Part shown: in pieces, positions 49,180 to 58,511 of the stretch
How positions within the stretch are numbered: the first letter of the stretch is position 1
Layout of the letters: each line of letters begins with the position of its first letter
DNA from: Sphingomonas sp. TZW2008
GTDB lineage: Bacteria > Pseudomonadota > Alphaproteobacteria > Sphingomonadales > Sphingomonadaceae
Length of the DNA: 64,000 bases
Direction: 5' to 3'
NCBI RefSeq assembly: GCF_002117915.1
Contig: NZ_BDJB01000005.1
Location: forward strand, 1-64,000
Notes under the pieces: generated by a model
The model's input: the letters and a program-made list of their open reading frames with translations, nothing else
Databases searched by the model: none
Told to the model about the DNA's origin: nothing
Made by a program: the position numbers and the translations under genes

Positions 49180-49638
49180 TTACTGCGGCGCCTTGATCTG
49201 TTCACGGCCGGCCTGCGCGGCGGCGGTCCCGGCATGCGACGCCGCCTTGGCGACGCCTTGGAACAGCGACTTCGCCTGATTGCGCGCGGCGTCCTTCGTG
49301 AGGCCGAGTTCATCGAGTTCACTGCGACCGACGTCCTTCGCCGCAGCGAGAGCCGCAAGCGCCGCGGCGCCGACGCGCTTTCCGACCGGCGCCAGCAGTT
49401 CCTTCTCACGCGCACTGCGCGGGACGAGCGCGCCAACAAGCGCGCCAACCGCAAGCCCGCCGACCAGCACGCCCAGCGGGTTATCCTGGACGACATCACC
49501 CGTCTGATGCGCCGCCTCGCGCAGATGCTCCTTGGTCGAGGTCGCGGCGTCCTCGGCACGCGCAAGCGCATTGTCGTAGGCGTGGGTCGCGCGATCGCGC
49601 AGCGTCTCGTGATCGGTCGAAGTGCGATTGTCGGTCAT
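49180..49638 (-). CDS. DUF883/YqjD-like membrane-associated protein
   Basis: A 152-residue protein with a long amphipathic helical N-terminus (ARAEDAATSTKEHLREAAHQ), then DNPLGVLVGGLAVGALVGALVP, a glycine-zipper membrane segment as in YqjD/ElaB (DUF883) proteins, and a positively charged tail. It is the fourth gene of a leftward cluster and overlaps the preceding gene by four bases. In E. coli YqjD tethers ribosomes to the membrane in stationary phase; whether this holds here is unknown. Confidence 0.75.
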   Translation of the reverse strand: MTDNRTSTDHETLRDRATHAYDNALARAEDAATSTKEHLREAAHQTGDVVQDNPLGVLVGGLAVGALVGALVPRSAREKELLAPVGKRVGAAALAALAAAKDVGRSELDELGLTKDAARNQAKSLFQGVAKAASHAGTAAAQAGREQIKAPQ

Positions 49639-50003
49639 ATCTCGTTCCTCTCGGCCTTTTCCGGCCAGTCACCAGGGATCGAACGCGCTAGCGATAGCGC
49701 GGTTTCGCCGGTCTTTTCAGTTGGGTTGCGCGGGCGCCGTTTGAACAGGCCGGCGATGCGACGACGGGCGAGCAGTGCGGTGGCAAGAGCCGTCGCCCAT
49801 ACGACGATCTCGGGATTTTGGCGCGCGGTCTCGACACCACTGCGCAATGCCTTCTCGCCACTTTCGGTCAAGCCATCGACCGCGTCGCGCACCACGACGC
49901 GCGGGTCGAGCTTGGTCTGCAACGCCCCGACAGTATCGCCGAAACGTTTGCGCGCCTCTGCGACGCGTGCTTCGGCACTGTGCACATCGGTCGGGTCGCT
50001 CAT
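49635..50003 (-). CDS. DUF3618-like / YqjK-like membrane protein
   Basis: A 122-residue protein with an N-terminal helical segment (EARVAEARKRFGDTVGALQTKLDP) resembling DUF3618, a membrane segment (IVVWATALATALLA) and a basic cytoplasmic tail (RRRIAGLFKRRPRN). It overlaps both neighbours by 4 bases, so translation is coupled. The family role is unsettled; these short proteins accompany YqjD and YqjE in other proteobacteria. Confidence 0.72.
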   Translation of the reverse strand: MSDPTDVHSAEARVAEARKRFGDTVGALQTKLDPRVVVRDAVDGLTESGEKALRSGVETARQNPEIVVWATALATALLARRRIAGLFKRRPRNPTEKTGETALSLARSIPGDWPEKAERNEI

Positions 50004-50341
50004 GCAGCTGTCCCCTGCGTCAAGCGCGACTTGCCGACTATCGCGAGCACACCGGCGATGACGAAGACGACGCCCACAACGGCCAGCGTGGCTAGACCCG
50101 GACCGATCAGCGTCGCGAGGCTCAGGATCAACCCGACAAGCAGCGCGATTAGCCCCGCGAGGCCGAGCACCGCCGCAATCGCGAAGAATATCGCGGCCGA
50201 GCGGTACCGCGTGATCGACGCGCTCGCGCGCGCTTTGACGAGACCGATCTCGGCCTGCGCCATTTCGCGCGCGTCGACGACCAGTTGCGAAACCAGTTGT
50301 CCGACGCCCGCCTCGCTATGACGTACGGGGGTACCCGTCAC
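50000..50341 (-). CDS. Phage holin family protein (YqjE-like, PF07332)
   Basis: A 113-residue membrane protein. The N-terminal helix (VGQLVSQLVVDAREMAQAEIGLVKARA) and two membrane segments (AIFFAIAAVLGLAGLIALLVG and LATLAVVGVVFVIAGVLAI) match the 'putative actinobacterial holin-X / Phage_holin_3_6' family, to which E. coli YqjE belongs. It is not a phage gene here; the name reflects the Pfam title. It is the second gene of the cluster. Confidence 0.85.
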   Translation of the reverse strand: MTGTPVRHSEAGVGQLVSQLVVDAREMAQAEIGLVKARASASITRYRSAAIFFAIAAVLGLAGLIALLVGLILSLATLIGPGLATLAVVGVVFVIAGVLAIVGKSRLTQGTAA

Positions 50342-50346
50342 CGAAA

Positions 50347-50901
50347 TCAGCCTTTGTCGCGCTGATCGAGACCGGCGGAGAGCAGGCGGGCGACGACGAA
50401 GCCGGCGGCGGCGGCAGCGCCGATCGCGACGGCCGGGCTCTTGCGTACCAGCGCGCGCGCGTCATCGAGCAGGTCGTCAACTGACCGTTCGTTGAGTGAC
50501 GAGGAGAAGCCCTGTACGCTCTCGGCGGCGTTGCGGGCATATTGGCCGTATTGCGCGCCGAGCTTGTCATCGACTTGCGCGGCCGCATCGTTGAGCATTT
50601 GCGAGAGCTGGTCGAGCGCACCGCTTGCCCGAGCCTTTCCTTGGTCGGCGAGCCCGAGCACGCGGTCGGCGGCCTCGCCCTTAAGCTTCGTCACATTCTC
50701 GCTGATCGTCTGACGCGCGCCGGCCGATCCTTCTTCGCCGCTCGTCGCCTTATCTGCCTCGTTCACGGTAGCGTTCGCGCCATTCGACGATGATGCGAAA
50801 TCGTCTCCAGCACTCTTCAGCGGGTCGGCCGGCGCGAAAGCGTCGGCGGCGGCGGGCGAGACATCCTGATCGGTCATTGGTTTGGGCGTTTCGTCGGCCA
50901 T
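50347..50901 (-). CDS. YqjD/ElaB-like stress protein
   Basis: A 184-residue protein. The first 60 residues are acidic and low-complexity (PAAADAFAPADPLKSAGDDF). A helical stretch follows (ISENVTKLKGEAADRVLGLADQ), and a C-terminal glycine-rich membrane segment (VRKSPAVAIGAAAAAGFVVARLL) as in ElaB/YqjD. Start is fixed by AAGGAG seven bases before ATG. It is the first gene of the cluster 49180-50901 and has a candidate EcfG promoter upstream. Confidence 0.78.
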   Translation of the reverse strand: MADETPKPMTDQDVSPAAADAFAPADPLKSAGDDFASSSNGANATVNEADKATSGEEGSAGARQTISENVTKLKGEAADRVLGLADQGKARASGALDQLSQMLNDAAAQVDDKLGAQYGQYARNAAESVQGFSSSLNERSVDDLLDDARALVRKSPAVAIGAAAAAGFVVARLLSAGLDQRDKG

Positions 50902-50927
50902 CACGTATCTCCTTGGTCGAACCCAGA

Positions 50928-50953
50928 AACCCCGCGGCGCTGGCCCCGGTTCC
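50928..50953 (-). promoter_or_regulatory. Near-consensus EcfG promoter for yqj-like cluster
   Basis: Read leftward: GGAAC (50953-50949), a 17-base spacer and GGTT (50931-50928), one base from the CGTT consensus, 27 bases upstream of the start codon at 50901. Weaker than the exact matches elsewhere. Confidence 0.45.
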
Positions 50954-51020
50954 ATCGTCATTTGCCGCTGGGGCATTGCGTCGTTATCGCACGCGTCGAA
51001 CTCGTCACCCGCCATCGTAG

Positions 51021-52313
<1,293 letters not shown>

Positions 52314-52357
52314 AACCGCTTGTAACTAAGGGGGGCTTGGGCGAGAATCACGGCACG

Positions 52358-52672
52358 ATGCGACGCAAGCCCTCTAATTTCCGATCGGTCATGAAGCGCG
52401 CCGCCTGGCCGGCGGTCGCGCTGGTCGTCATGGCGTTTTTCGGCGGCTACGCTGTGCTGGGCGCCAACGGGCTGCTCGCGTTCGGCGACTACAAGCGCCA
52501 GTTGGTGAAGCGCGAGCATTATTTCGCAGCGCTCGACCAGCGGCGCGAGATGCTGCGTAACCGCGTGGCGCTGCTCGATCCGCGCCACGCCAATCCGGAC
52601 ATGGTCGACGAATTGGTGCGCCGCGAGCTCAACGTCGCGCATCCCGACGAGGTGATCGTCCCGCTGCGCTGA
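52358..52672 (+). CDS. ftsB: Septum formation initiator (FtsB/DivIC family)
   Basis: A 104-residue bitopic membrane protein with a single N-terminal membrane segment (AAWPAVALVVMAFFGGYAVL) and a coiled-coil (YKRQLVKREHYFAALDQRREMLRNRVALL) ending in DELVRRELNVAHPDEVIV. It acts in divisome assembly with FtsL and FtsQ. The start is uncertain: 52358 is used, 52391 also possible. It follows eno, a conserved pairing. Confidence 0.9.
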   Translation: MRRKPSNFRSVMKRAAWPAVALVVMAFFGGYAVLGANGLLAFGDYKRQLVKREHYFAALDQRREMLRNRVALLDPRHANPDMVDELVRRELNVAHPDEVIVPLR

Positions 52673-52685
52673 TTGGTCGTGATAC

Positions 52686-52706
52686 GGGGCCGGGATCGCC
52701 GGCCCC
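52686..52706. terminator. Hairpin between ftsB and the alpha/beta hydrolase
   Basis: GGGGCCGG (52686-52693) and CCGGCCCC (52699-52706) form an 8-bp perfect stem with a GATCG loop, between two convergent genes. Confidence 0.65.
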
Positions 52707-52713
52707 ACATGCG

Positions 52714-53535
52714 TCAGCGGAGGAAAGTCAGCAGATCCTGGGTCAACCGATCGCTTTCGGTCGCGAACAACCCGTGCGGCGCGCCGTCATATTCGACGAG
52801 TTGGCTAGCGGTGATCCCGGCCGCGGCGGCGCGACCCGTTGCGTCGATCGGAACGGTCTTGTCGCCAGTGCCGTGGATGACCAGCGTCGGCACGCGGAAG
52901 GCCGGCAGATCGGGGCGGAAATCGGTATGCCCAAAGCTGTCGGCGCATTGCAGCGTCGCGCGCAGCGATGCCTGCATCGCAAGCCGCCACGCCCAGTCGA
53001 GCGTCGCTTCGCTGACCGGACTAGTGACATAGCCGACGCCGAAGAAATCCTTGAAGAACGTGCGGAAGAAGTCCGGCCGATCCTTCTTGATGCCGGCGGC
53101 GATCTGCTGGAGCTGATCCTCCGGCACGCCGTTGGGATTGTCGTCGGTCTGGAGCATGTACGGCACGACCGATCCGACCAGCACCGCCGAAGCAACGCCG
53201 CGGCCCTCATGGCGGCTCATGTAGCGCGCCACCTCGCCGCCACCCATCGAGAAGCCGACCAGCGTCGCGTCAGCGCCGATCTCCGCCGCCTTCATGACGT
53301 CAGCGAGATCGTCGGTGAGCGAATCGTAGTCGTAGCCATCCCACGTCTGGCTCGATCGACCGAAGCCGCGACGATCGTAGGCGATGACGCGGTAACCCGC
53401 CTCGGCGAGTGCGACGGCCTGCGGATCCCAGCTGTCGGCGGAGAGGGGCCAGCCGTGAACCAGCACGACCGGCCGGCCACTGCCCCAGTCCTTGACGAAA
53501 AGGTCGGCGCCGTCGCGTGTCTTTACATAGGGCAT
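52714..53535 (-). CDS. Alpha/beta hydrolase (non-heme haloperoxidase/arylesterase-like)
   Basis: A 273-residue hydrolase of the bromoperoxidase/esterase group. The opening is MPYVKTRDGADLFVKDWG with the oxyanion HGWPLSADSWD. Nucleophile serine is in LVGFSMGGGEVARY, acid in VIHGTGDKTVPID and histidine in YDGAPHGLFA. Cofactor-free haloperoxidase activity in this group is usually a side reaction of an esterase. The exact EcfG promoter upstream implies general-stress control. The start at 53535 is preferred because GGAG lies six bases upstream. Confidence 0.9.
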   Translation of the reverse strand: MPYVKTRDGADLFVKDWGSGRPVVLVHGWPLSADSWDPQAVALAEAGYRVIAYDRRGFGRSSQTWDGYDYDSLTDDLADVMKAAEIGADATLVGFSMGGGEVARYMSRHEGRGVASAVLVGSVVPYMLQTDDNPNGVPEDQLQQIAAGIKKDRPDFFRTFFKDFFGVGYVTSPVSEATLDWAWRLAMQASLRATLQCADSFGHTDFRPDLPAFRVPTLVIHGTGDKTVPIDATGRAAAAGITASQLVEYDGAPHGLFATESDRLTQDLLTFLR

Positions 53536-53563
53536 CGTCATCTCCGGGCTTCGAAGATGCGAG

Positions 53564-53588
53564 AACGATGCTCGTTCGGCGGCGTTCC
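53564..53588 (-). promoter_or_regulatory. EcfG-type general stress promoter for the hydrolase
   Basis: Read leftward: GGAAC (53588-53584), a 16-base spacer, CGTT (53567-53564). Exact consensus, 28 bases upstream of the start codon at 53535. Confidence 0.8.
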
Positions 53589-53620
53589 GATTGTCGACGA
53601 CACCGCCCGGAAGCGTACGT

Positions 53621-55015
53621 TCAGCGCGGCTGGCGCAACGTCGGCACTTCGTCACGCACCTCTTCGACACTCGGATTGCGGATCGAGGGACGCAGCCGAG
53701 CGACGCTGCACAGCCCGGCGAGCAGCGCGAGGCCGGCAGCGACGAGCGGTGGAATCGCACCCGCGCCGATGCCCGCCGCCAGCAGCGCCGCAGCGAGCGT
53801 CGCGCCGATCGTCTGTCCAGTGAGCCGCACCGTCGACACGAGCCCGCCGGCCGCCGCAGCGCGCGCCTTCGGCGCCGATCCGACGATCAGTCGTGCATTG
53901 GGCGGAAGGTAGAGGCCGAAGCCCGATCCGCACAGCGCCATCCGCCACGCGACGTCGACATAGCTCGGATCTGCCGGCATCGTCGCGAGCAGCGCGAGCG
54001 CCACCAGCGTCACCGCCATGCCGAGGCCACCGAGTATGCCGGCGGGCACGCGATCGGACAGAAAGCCCGAGAGCGGCGCGACGATCATGTTGGTCAGCGG
54101 CCACGGAGCGATGCAGGCGCCGATCTGTGTCGCGCTGAAGCCGAGTGCCGAGAGGCGGAAGGGGGTGGAGACGAGAAGCGTCATCGAAGCGGTGAAGGCG
54201 GTGAGGCTGCCGAACGCCGACAGGGCGATGATCGGCCGTGCGAGCAGATCGACCGGCAAGATCGGGGCGGGCGCGCCTATTTCGCGCCGAACGAAGACCC
54301 AGCCGAGCGCGGCACCGGCAAGGATGATGGCGGCGCTGACCACCGGGCTGTCGCCGTGGACGAGGCTTTCGGCGCCGCCGATGATCAGCCCGAACATCGC
54401 CGCGCACATAATCGCGCCGGCGAGGTCGAGCTGCGCAAGCCGCGGCGCCGGATCGGGCAGCGCGCGACCAAGCGCGATGCTGATGACCGCGAAGGGAATG
54501 GCGCTGGCAAATACCCACGGCCAGGGCGCGACGGCGAGCACGAGGCCGCCGATTGTCGGCGCCGCCGCTGCCGAGCTGGTGACGATCACCGAATTGATGC
54601 CGAGCCCGCGACCCAGCTGCCGTGCGGGATAGGTCTGGCGGATGAGCGCGGAGGAGACGCTGAGCACGCCCGCCGCGCCGATCGCCTGTACCGCGCGGAC
54701 GATCAGCAGGAACGGCAGGCTTTTGGCGAAGAAGCACAGCAGCGTCGCCGCGGCGAAAACCATCTGCCCGGCCTGGTAGGTGCGCTTCAATCCGATCCGC
54801 TCGCCTAGCCCCGCAAAGGGCAGCAGCAGCATCACCAGCATGACCTGGTAGACGGTGACGATCGACACCACCGAGCTAGGCGCCACGCCCAAGTCGCGCG
54901 CGATCGTCGGCAGCGCGACGTTGGCGACGCCGCCATCGATGATCACCAGCGCCGATCCGCATCCCAGCGCAGCGATCGCACCGTAGCGGCGGGGTAGGGG
55001 AAGGCCGTCCGACAT
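53621..55015 (-). CDS. MFS transporter (DHA2/multidrug exporter type)
   Basis: A 464-residue inner-membrane protein with about 14 hydrophobic segments. The first loop-helix carries ALVIIDGGVANVALPTIARDLG, the drug:proton antiporter motif region (motif C-like in SSAAAAPTIGGLVLAVAPWPWVF). The substrate is unknown; resemblance to EmrB/QacA exporters suggests drugs or small organics. The start MSDGLPLPRR at 55015 gives standard length. It ends 32 bases before the hydrolase EcfG promoter and is divergent from the peptidase gene. Confidence 0.9.
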   Translation of the reverse strand: MSDGLPLPRRYGAIAALGCGSALVIIDGGVANVALPTIARDLGVAPSSVVSIVTVYQVMLVMLLLPFAGLGERIGLKRTYQAGQMVFAAATLLCFFAKSLPFLLIVRAVQAIGAAGVLSVSSALIRQTYPARQLGRGLGINSVIVTSSAAAAPTIGGLVLAVAPWPWVFASAIPFAVISIALGRALPDPAPRLAQLDLAGAIMCAAMFGLIIGGAESLVHGDSPVVSAAIILAGAALGWVFVRREIGAPAPILPVDLLARPIIALSAFGSLTAFTASMTLLVSTPFRLSALGFSATQIGACIAPWPLTNMIVAPLSGFLSDRVPAGILGGLGMAVTLVALALLATMPADPSYVDVAWRMALCGSGFGLYLPPNARLIVGSAPKARAAAAGGLVSTVRLTGQTIGATLAAALLAAGIGAGAIPPLVAAGLALLAGLCSVARLRPSIRNPSVEEVRDEVPTLRQPR

Positions 55016-55112
55016 CGCGGTCCGCCATACGCCCCACGGCGCACGCGGCAAGCATTGCCGATGCCCGGCGCAAGCGGCACAGGCGGTGTGACCTTCCAGT
55101 GGAGCGAAGCGG

Positions 55113-57236
55113 ATGAGGCGGTTGGCGGTCGGGGCGGCGTTGGCTGTGCTTGCGGCAAGTGGCGGCATCGCGCAGACGGCGGCGATGACCGATGCCGCCC
55201 CGCCTGCCGCCGCCGATCCGCATATTTGGCTAGAGGACAAGGACGGCTCTGCAGCGCTCGCCTGGATCGAGGCGGAGAACAAGCGCACGCTCGCGCGGCT
55301 CGAGGCGGATCCACGCTTCACCACGTTCAACGAGGAGGCGCTGGCGATCGCCGCGGCCGACGATCGCATCCCGATGCCGGAGCTGATCGACGGGCGGATC
55401 ATGAACATGTGGCGCGACAAGGCACACCCCCAGGGTATCTGGCGATGGACGAGCGAGGCGGATTATGCCGGCCCTGCGCCGCGTTGGACCACGCTGATCG
55501 ATCTCGACGCGCTGTCGCGGGCGGAGGGCAAAAAGTGGGTCTGGAAGGGCGTCACCTGCCGGCAGCCCGACGAGAAAAGTTGTCTCGTCGCGCTGAGCGA
55601 AGGCGGGGAAGACGCGACTGAGCTGCGCGAGTTCGATCTCGTCACGGGGCGCTTCGTGGACGGCGGCTTTGTCCTGCCGGCATCGAAGCAGAATGCCGAC
55701 TGGATCGATGCCGACACGCTGATCGTATCGCGCGATTGGGGCGCAGGAACACTGACGAAGTCGGGCTATCCCTTCGTTGCGAAGATCGTGAAGCGGGGCC
55801 AGCCGCTGTCTGCCGCGCAGGAAGTCTATCGCGGGACGGCCGAGGATATCGGCGTCTGGCCGTTCGTCGCCGTAGACGGACGTGGCAATCGCGCGGTCGT
55901 GATTACGCGTGCGAAGACCTTCTTCACGTCCGAGAACTTCCTGTGGGACGGCGCGGAGGCGCGGCGGATCGCGATGCCCGACAAGGCCGACATCAAGGGG
56001 CTGGTCGATGGGCAACTGATTGTCCGCGTCAGCGAGCCTTGGGGCGCGATCCCGGAGGGAGCACTCGCATCGCTGCCGCTTGATGCCGCCCGCATTGGCG
56101 AAGGAACGCCGACGCTGATCTTCGCACCCGGGCCGCGGCAGTCGGTCGAGCGCGACAATATACGCGTCACCGGCAACGCGGTGATCGCCGCGATCTACGA
56201 CAACGTCCGCGGGCGCGCGATGGCGTTCCGCCGCGCTGGGGACGGGTGGCGCGCGACGACGCTGGCGCTGCCCGACAATCTCTCCGTCGATCTCGTCGCG
56301 ACCGACCTGCGGCACGATCGCGGCTTCCTGACCGTGTCGGGCTTCACCACGCCGACGCGACTGATGGCGTTCGATCTCGCCGAGGATGCGGCACCGCGCA
56401 CCGTGAAGGCGTTGCCTGCGCGCTTCGACGCGACGGGTTTGGCGGTCGACCAAATCGAGGCGGTCTCGTCCGACGGCACGAAGATCCCGTATTTCGTCGT
56501 CCACCGCGCAGGCGCTGCGACGGACGGCGCCACGCCGACGCTGATGACGGCATATGGCGGGTTCGAAGTGTCGATGACGCCTTATTATTCTGGCGTCACC
56601 GGCAAGCTGTGGCTCGAGCGCGGCGGCGCGTTCGTGCTCGCCAATATTCGCGGGGGCGGCGAGTTCGGCCCGGCGTGGCACGAGGCGGGGCGAAAGACCA
56701 AGCGCCAGCTGATCTTCGACGACTTCGCCGCGGTGGCGCGTGACCTGTCGCGGCGCGGCATCACGCGCGCAGACCGGCTCGGCATCTTCGGCGGATCGAA
56801 CGGCGGCTTGCTGATGGGCGTCGAGCTGACGCAGCACCCCGAGCTGTGGGGCGCGGTGACGATTCAGGTGCCGCTGCTCGATATGCTACGCTACGAGGGG
56901 ATCGCAGCGGGGGCGTCGTGGGTCGATGAATATGGCTCTATCGCCAATCCGGACGAGCGCGCGTTCCTCGCGCGGATTTCGCCGTATCACGTGCTGCGGC
57001 GCGACGGTCGCTACCCGGAGCCGTATATCTGGACCACGACCAAGGACGACCGGGTCGGCCCGCAGCATGCGCGCAAGTTCGCGGCACGAATGAAGGAGTT
57101 CGGCCTGCCGTACATGTTCTACGAAGACACCGCCGGTGGGCATTCGGGCGATGCCGACATTGCACAGGGCGCGCGGCTGCAAGCGTTGCAAACGGTGTAT
57201 TTGGCGCAGAAACTGATGCCGGCGGCGGGCCAATAA
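55113..57236 (+). CDS. Prolyl oligopeptidase family serine peptidase (S9A)
   Basis: A 707-residue peptidase. It has a signal peptide (LAVGAALAVLAASGGIAQT), a seven-bladed beta-propeller in the first two thirds (repeated segments such as WLEDKDGSAALAWIEAEN and FVDGGFVLPASKQNADWID) and a C-terminal hydrolase domain. The nucleophile serine is in GIFGGSNGGLLMG, the aspartate in TTKDDRVGPQHA and the histidine in AGGHSGD. Length and order match prolyl oligopeptidase. It cleaves proline-containing peptides, here probably in the periplasm. Confidence 0.94.
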   Translation: MRRLAVGAALAVLAASGGIAQTAAMTDAAPPAAADPHIWLEDKDGSAALAWIEAENKRTLARLEADPRFTTFNEEALAIAAADDRIPMPELIDGRIMNMWRDKAHPQGIWRWTSEADYAGPAPRWTTLIDLDALSRAEGKKWVWKGVTCRQPDEKSCLVALSEGGEDATELREFDLVTGRFVDGGFVLPASKQNADWIDADTLIVSRDWGAGTLTKSGYPFVAKIVKRGQPLSAAQEVYRGTAEDIGVWPFVAVDGRGNRAVVITRAKTFFTSENFLWDGAEARRIAMPDKADIKGLVDGQLIVRVSEPWGAIPEGALASLPLDAARIGEGTPTLIFAPGPRQSVERDNIRVTGNAVIAAIYDNVRGRAMAFRRAGDGWRATTLALPDNLSVDLVATDLRHDRGFLTVSGFTTPTRLMAFDLAEDAAPRTVKALPARFDATGLAVDQIEAVSSDGTKIPYFVVHRAGAATDGATPTLMTAYGGFEVSMTPYYSGVTGKLWLERGGAFVLANIRGGGEFGPAWHEAGRKTKRQLIFDDFAAVARDLSRRGITRADRLGIFGGSNGGLLMGVELTQHPELWGAVTIQVPLLDMLRYEGIAAGASWVDEYGSIANPDERAFLARISPYHVLRRDGRYPEPYIWTTTKDDRVGPQHARKFAARMKEFGLPYMFYEDTAGGHSGDADIAQGARLQALQTVYLAQKLMPAAGQ

Positions 57237-57294
57237 TGAGGAGGACGGGCGCCCTGCGACGACGCCGCGGGGTTGACGTGCAATTGCGGAACGA

Positions 57295-57326
57295 TGCGTT
57301 GCATAAACGCTTATTGCTGCAACGCA
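57295..57326. repeat. Perfect 9-bp inverted repeat upstream of 57350 gene
   Basis: TGCGTTGCA (57295-57303) and its complement TGCAACGCA (57318-57326) with a 14-base gap, between the peptidase gene and the hypothetical at 57350. It may be a terminator for the peptidase transcript or an operator for the next gene. Confidence 0.45.
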
Positions 57327-57349
57327 GCGAGATTTGTTAATTGACGGGC

Positions 57350-57703
57350 ATGGAACTGACAATGGACGCTGATCGGGTGCACGCGCCGCCATCGCCGCCG
57401 CCGGCCTCGATGCCGGTCGTCTTCGAGGCGATCGTCAAGCAGCAGGCGCTGGCCGCGACCTATAATCTCGGCTCCGTCACGCTCGCGCCGCACGTCGTGT
57501 ACACCAAGCACGGTGAGTTCTACGTCGATGCCGTGACGCTCGAGCGCGACGGCAAGCCGCCCAAGGAGCCCAAGATCGGCGCGTTCAAGATCGCCGGTCT
57601 CGGCGGCATTCGCGTGACGCCGCGTCGTTTCACGCCAAGCGAACTGTTCGACCCGTCGGAAGCGCGATACGAAGGCGTGACGCTGCTGGCGATCGACCGG
57701 TAA
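57350..57703 (+). CDS. Conserved small hypothetical protein
   Basis: A 117-residue cytoplasmic protein not assigned to a known function. After a Pro/Ser-rich opening (VHAPPSPPPASMPVVFEA) comes a beta-rich body (QQALAATYNLGSVTLAPHVVYTKHGEFYVDAVTLERDGKPP and LFDPSEARYEGVTLLAIDR). I think similar proteins occur in sphingomonads, but this is not verified. A TTG at 57341 is an alternative start. It is a single gene, followed by a strong hairpin. Confidence 0.7.
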   Translation: MELTMDADRVHAPPSPPPASMPVVFEAIVKQQALAATYNLGSVTLAPHVVYTKHGEFYVDAVTLERDGKPPKEPKIGAFKIAGLGGIRVTPRRFTPSELFDPSEARYEGVTLLAIDR

Positions 57704-57844
57704 TCGACCAGAAGGCCGGTCGAGCTGGCGCGAAACCTTTTTGCGCCAGACTCCGTAAGGCAACGTCGACGTAACATGAGCGCTTTGGCGCCACCCGCCG
57801 CTGGTCGCCTTCGTCACTGCAACGGCCTGCCGTCAGGTTCGTCG

Positions 57845-57880
57845 CCTCGGAAAGGGCGTCCCGCGAGCGCCCTTCCGAGG
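57845..57880. terminator. Long hairpin between convergent genes
   Basis: CCTCGGAAAGGGCG (57845-57858) pairs with CGCCCTTCCGAGG (57868-57880) with a single-base bulge, between the hypothetical at 57350 and the leftward glycine-zipper gene. Strong stem, no T-run. Confidence 0.65.
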
Positions 57881-57895
57881 TATGCAGATCTCGCC

Positions 57896-58441
57896 CTAGC
57901 GGCAGCGGATTTGGCTGTTCTGATCCACCGAGCGGCCGGCGAGCGCGCCTGCGGCACCGCCGAGCAACGTGCCGACGATCCTGCTGCGGCCGCCGTCGAT
58001 GACGTTGCCGAGCACACCGCCCAGCGCACCGCCGACGATCAGCCCCGTCGTGCCATCGGATCGGCGGCAGTAATATCGTCCGTCTGATCCCGAATAGACG
58101 CGGTCGTTCGCCGAAAGTACGCGCTCCTGATAATTGCCTTGACGATAATAGCGCGAGGGATCGTAGTCGCCCTCGTCGCGCCACTGATCGTCATCGTAGC
58201 GCGTCACCGGGCCGGGCGCTGTACGCCCATCATCCCAGCGCGGATCTCGATAGCCGCCGCCGGGAACGCGCCGTACCGATTGGTAGCGATCATATTCGCT
58301 GCGAAAGATCTGCATCTCGCGTTCGAAGCGATCCTGCGCCGCCCGGAAGCGTGCGTCGTCAGCGCTCGACTGGGCGAACGCGGGGGATCCAACGGCGATG
58401 CCGATCGTGGCCAGGGCGATACCGATGCGACGGGTAAGCAT
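57896..58441 (-). CDS. Glycine-zipper 2TM domain envelope protein
   Basis: A 181-residue protein with a signal peptide (IGIALATIGIAVGSPAFA), a Tyr/Arg/Asp-rich central region (SEYDRYQSVRRVPGGGYRDP, EGDYDPSRYYRQGNY) and a C-terminal glycine zipper (GLIVGGALGGVLGNVIDGG and IVGTLLGGAAGALAGRS), as in the Rick_17kDa_Anti/glycine-zipper 2TM family. The final CR cysteine pairs with the CRR region. It is likely an outer-membrane or periplasmic protein with a possible stress link. Divergent from the DoxX-like gene. Confidence 0.88.
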   Translation of the reverse strand: MLTRRIGIALATIGIAVGSPAFAQSSADDARFRAAQDRFEREMQIFRSEYDRYQSVRRVPGGGYRDPRWDDGRTAPGPVTRYDDDQWRDEGDYDPSRYYRQGNYQERVLSANDRVYSGSDGRYYCRRSDGTTGLIVGGALGGVLGNVIDGGRSRIVGTLLGGAAGALAGRSVDQNSQIRCR

Positions 58442-58457
58442 GTCACTATCCTCTCAC

Positions 58458-58511
58458 TGCCCGTAAGCGGGCAATGCTGGATACGGTTACGCTGTCGTAT
58501 CGTTCCAGCAT
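58458..58511. repeat. Nested inverted repeats between divergent genes
   Basis: TGCCCG-TAAG-CGGGCA (58458-58473), and a larger imperfect pair ATGCTGGATACG (58474-58485) with CGTATCGTTCCAGCAT (58496-58511). The second ends over the start codon of the DoxX-like gene and includes the candidate leftward EcfG motif. It may be an operator or a translation-controlling stem. Confidence 0.4.
58482..58506 (-). promoter_or_regulatory. Weak EcfG-like motif upstream of glycine-zipper gene
   Basis: Read leftward: GGAAC (58506-58502), a 16-base spacer, CGTA (58485-58482), one mismatch from CGTT. It is 41 bases upstream of the start. Confidence 0.35.

Noticed and set aside
50000..50341. The 'phage holin' family label as evidence of a prophage
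   Set aside because: The neighbours are housekeeping and stress genes; there are no phage structural, integrase or lysis genes. The family (PF07332) includes chromosomal YqjE.
55230..56837. A 535-codon frame antisense to the prolyl oligopeptidase
   Set aside because: The peptidase has an intact catalytic triad and signal peptide. The antisense frame has Arg-rich antisense composition and no motif.
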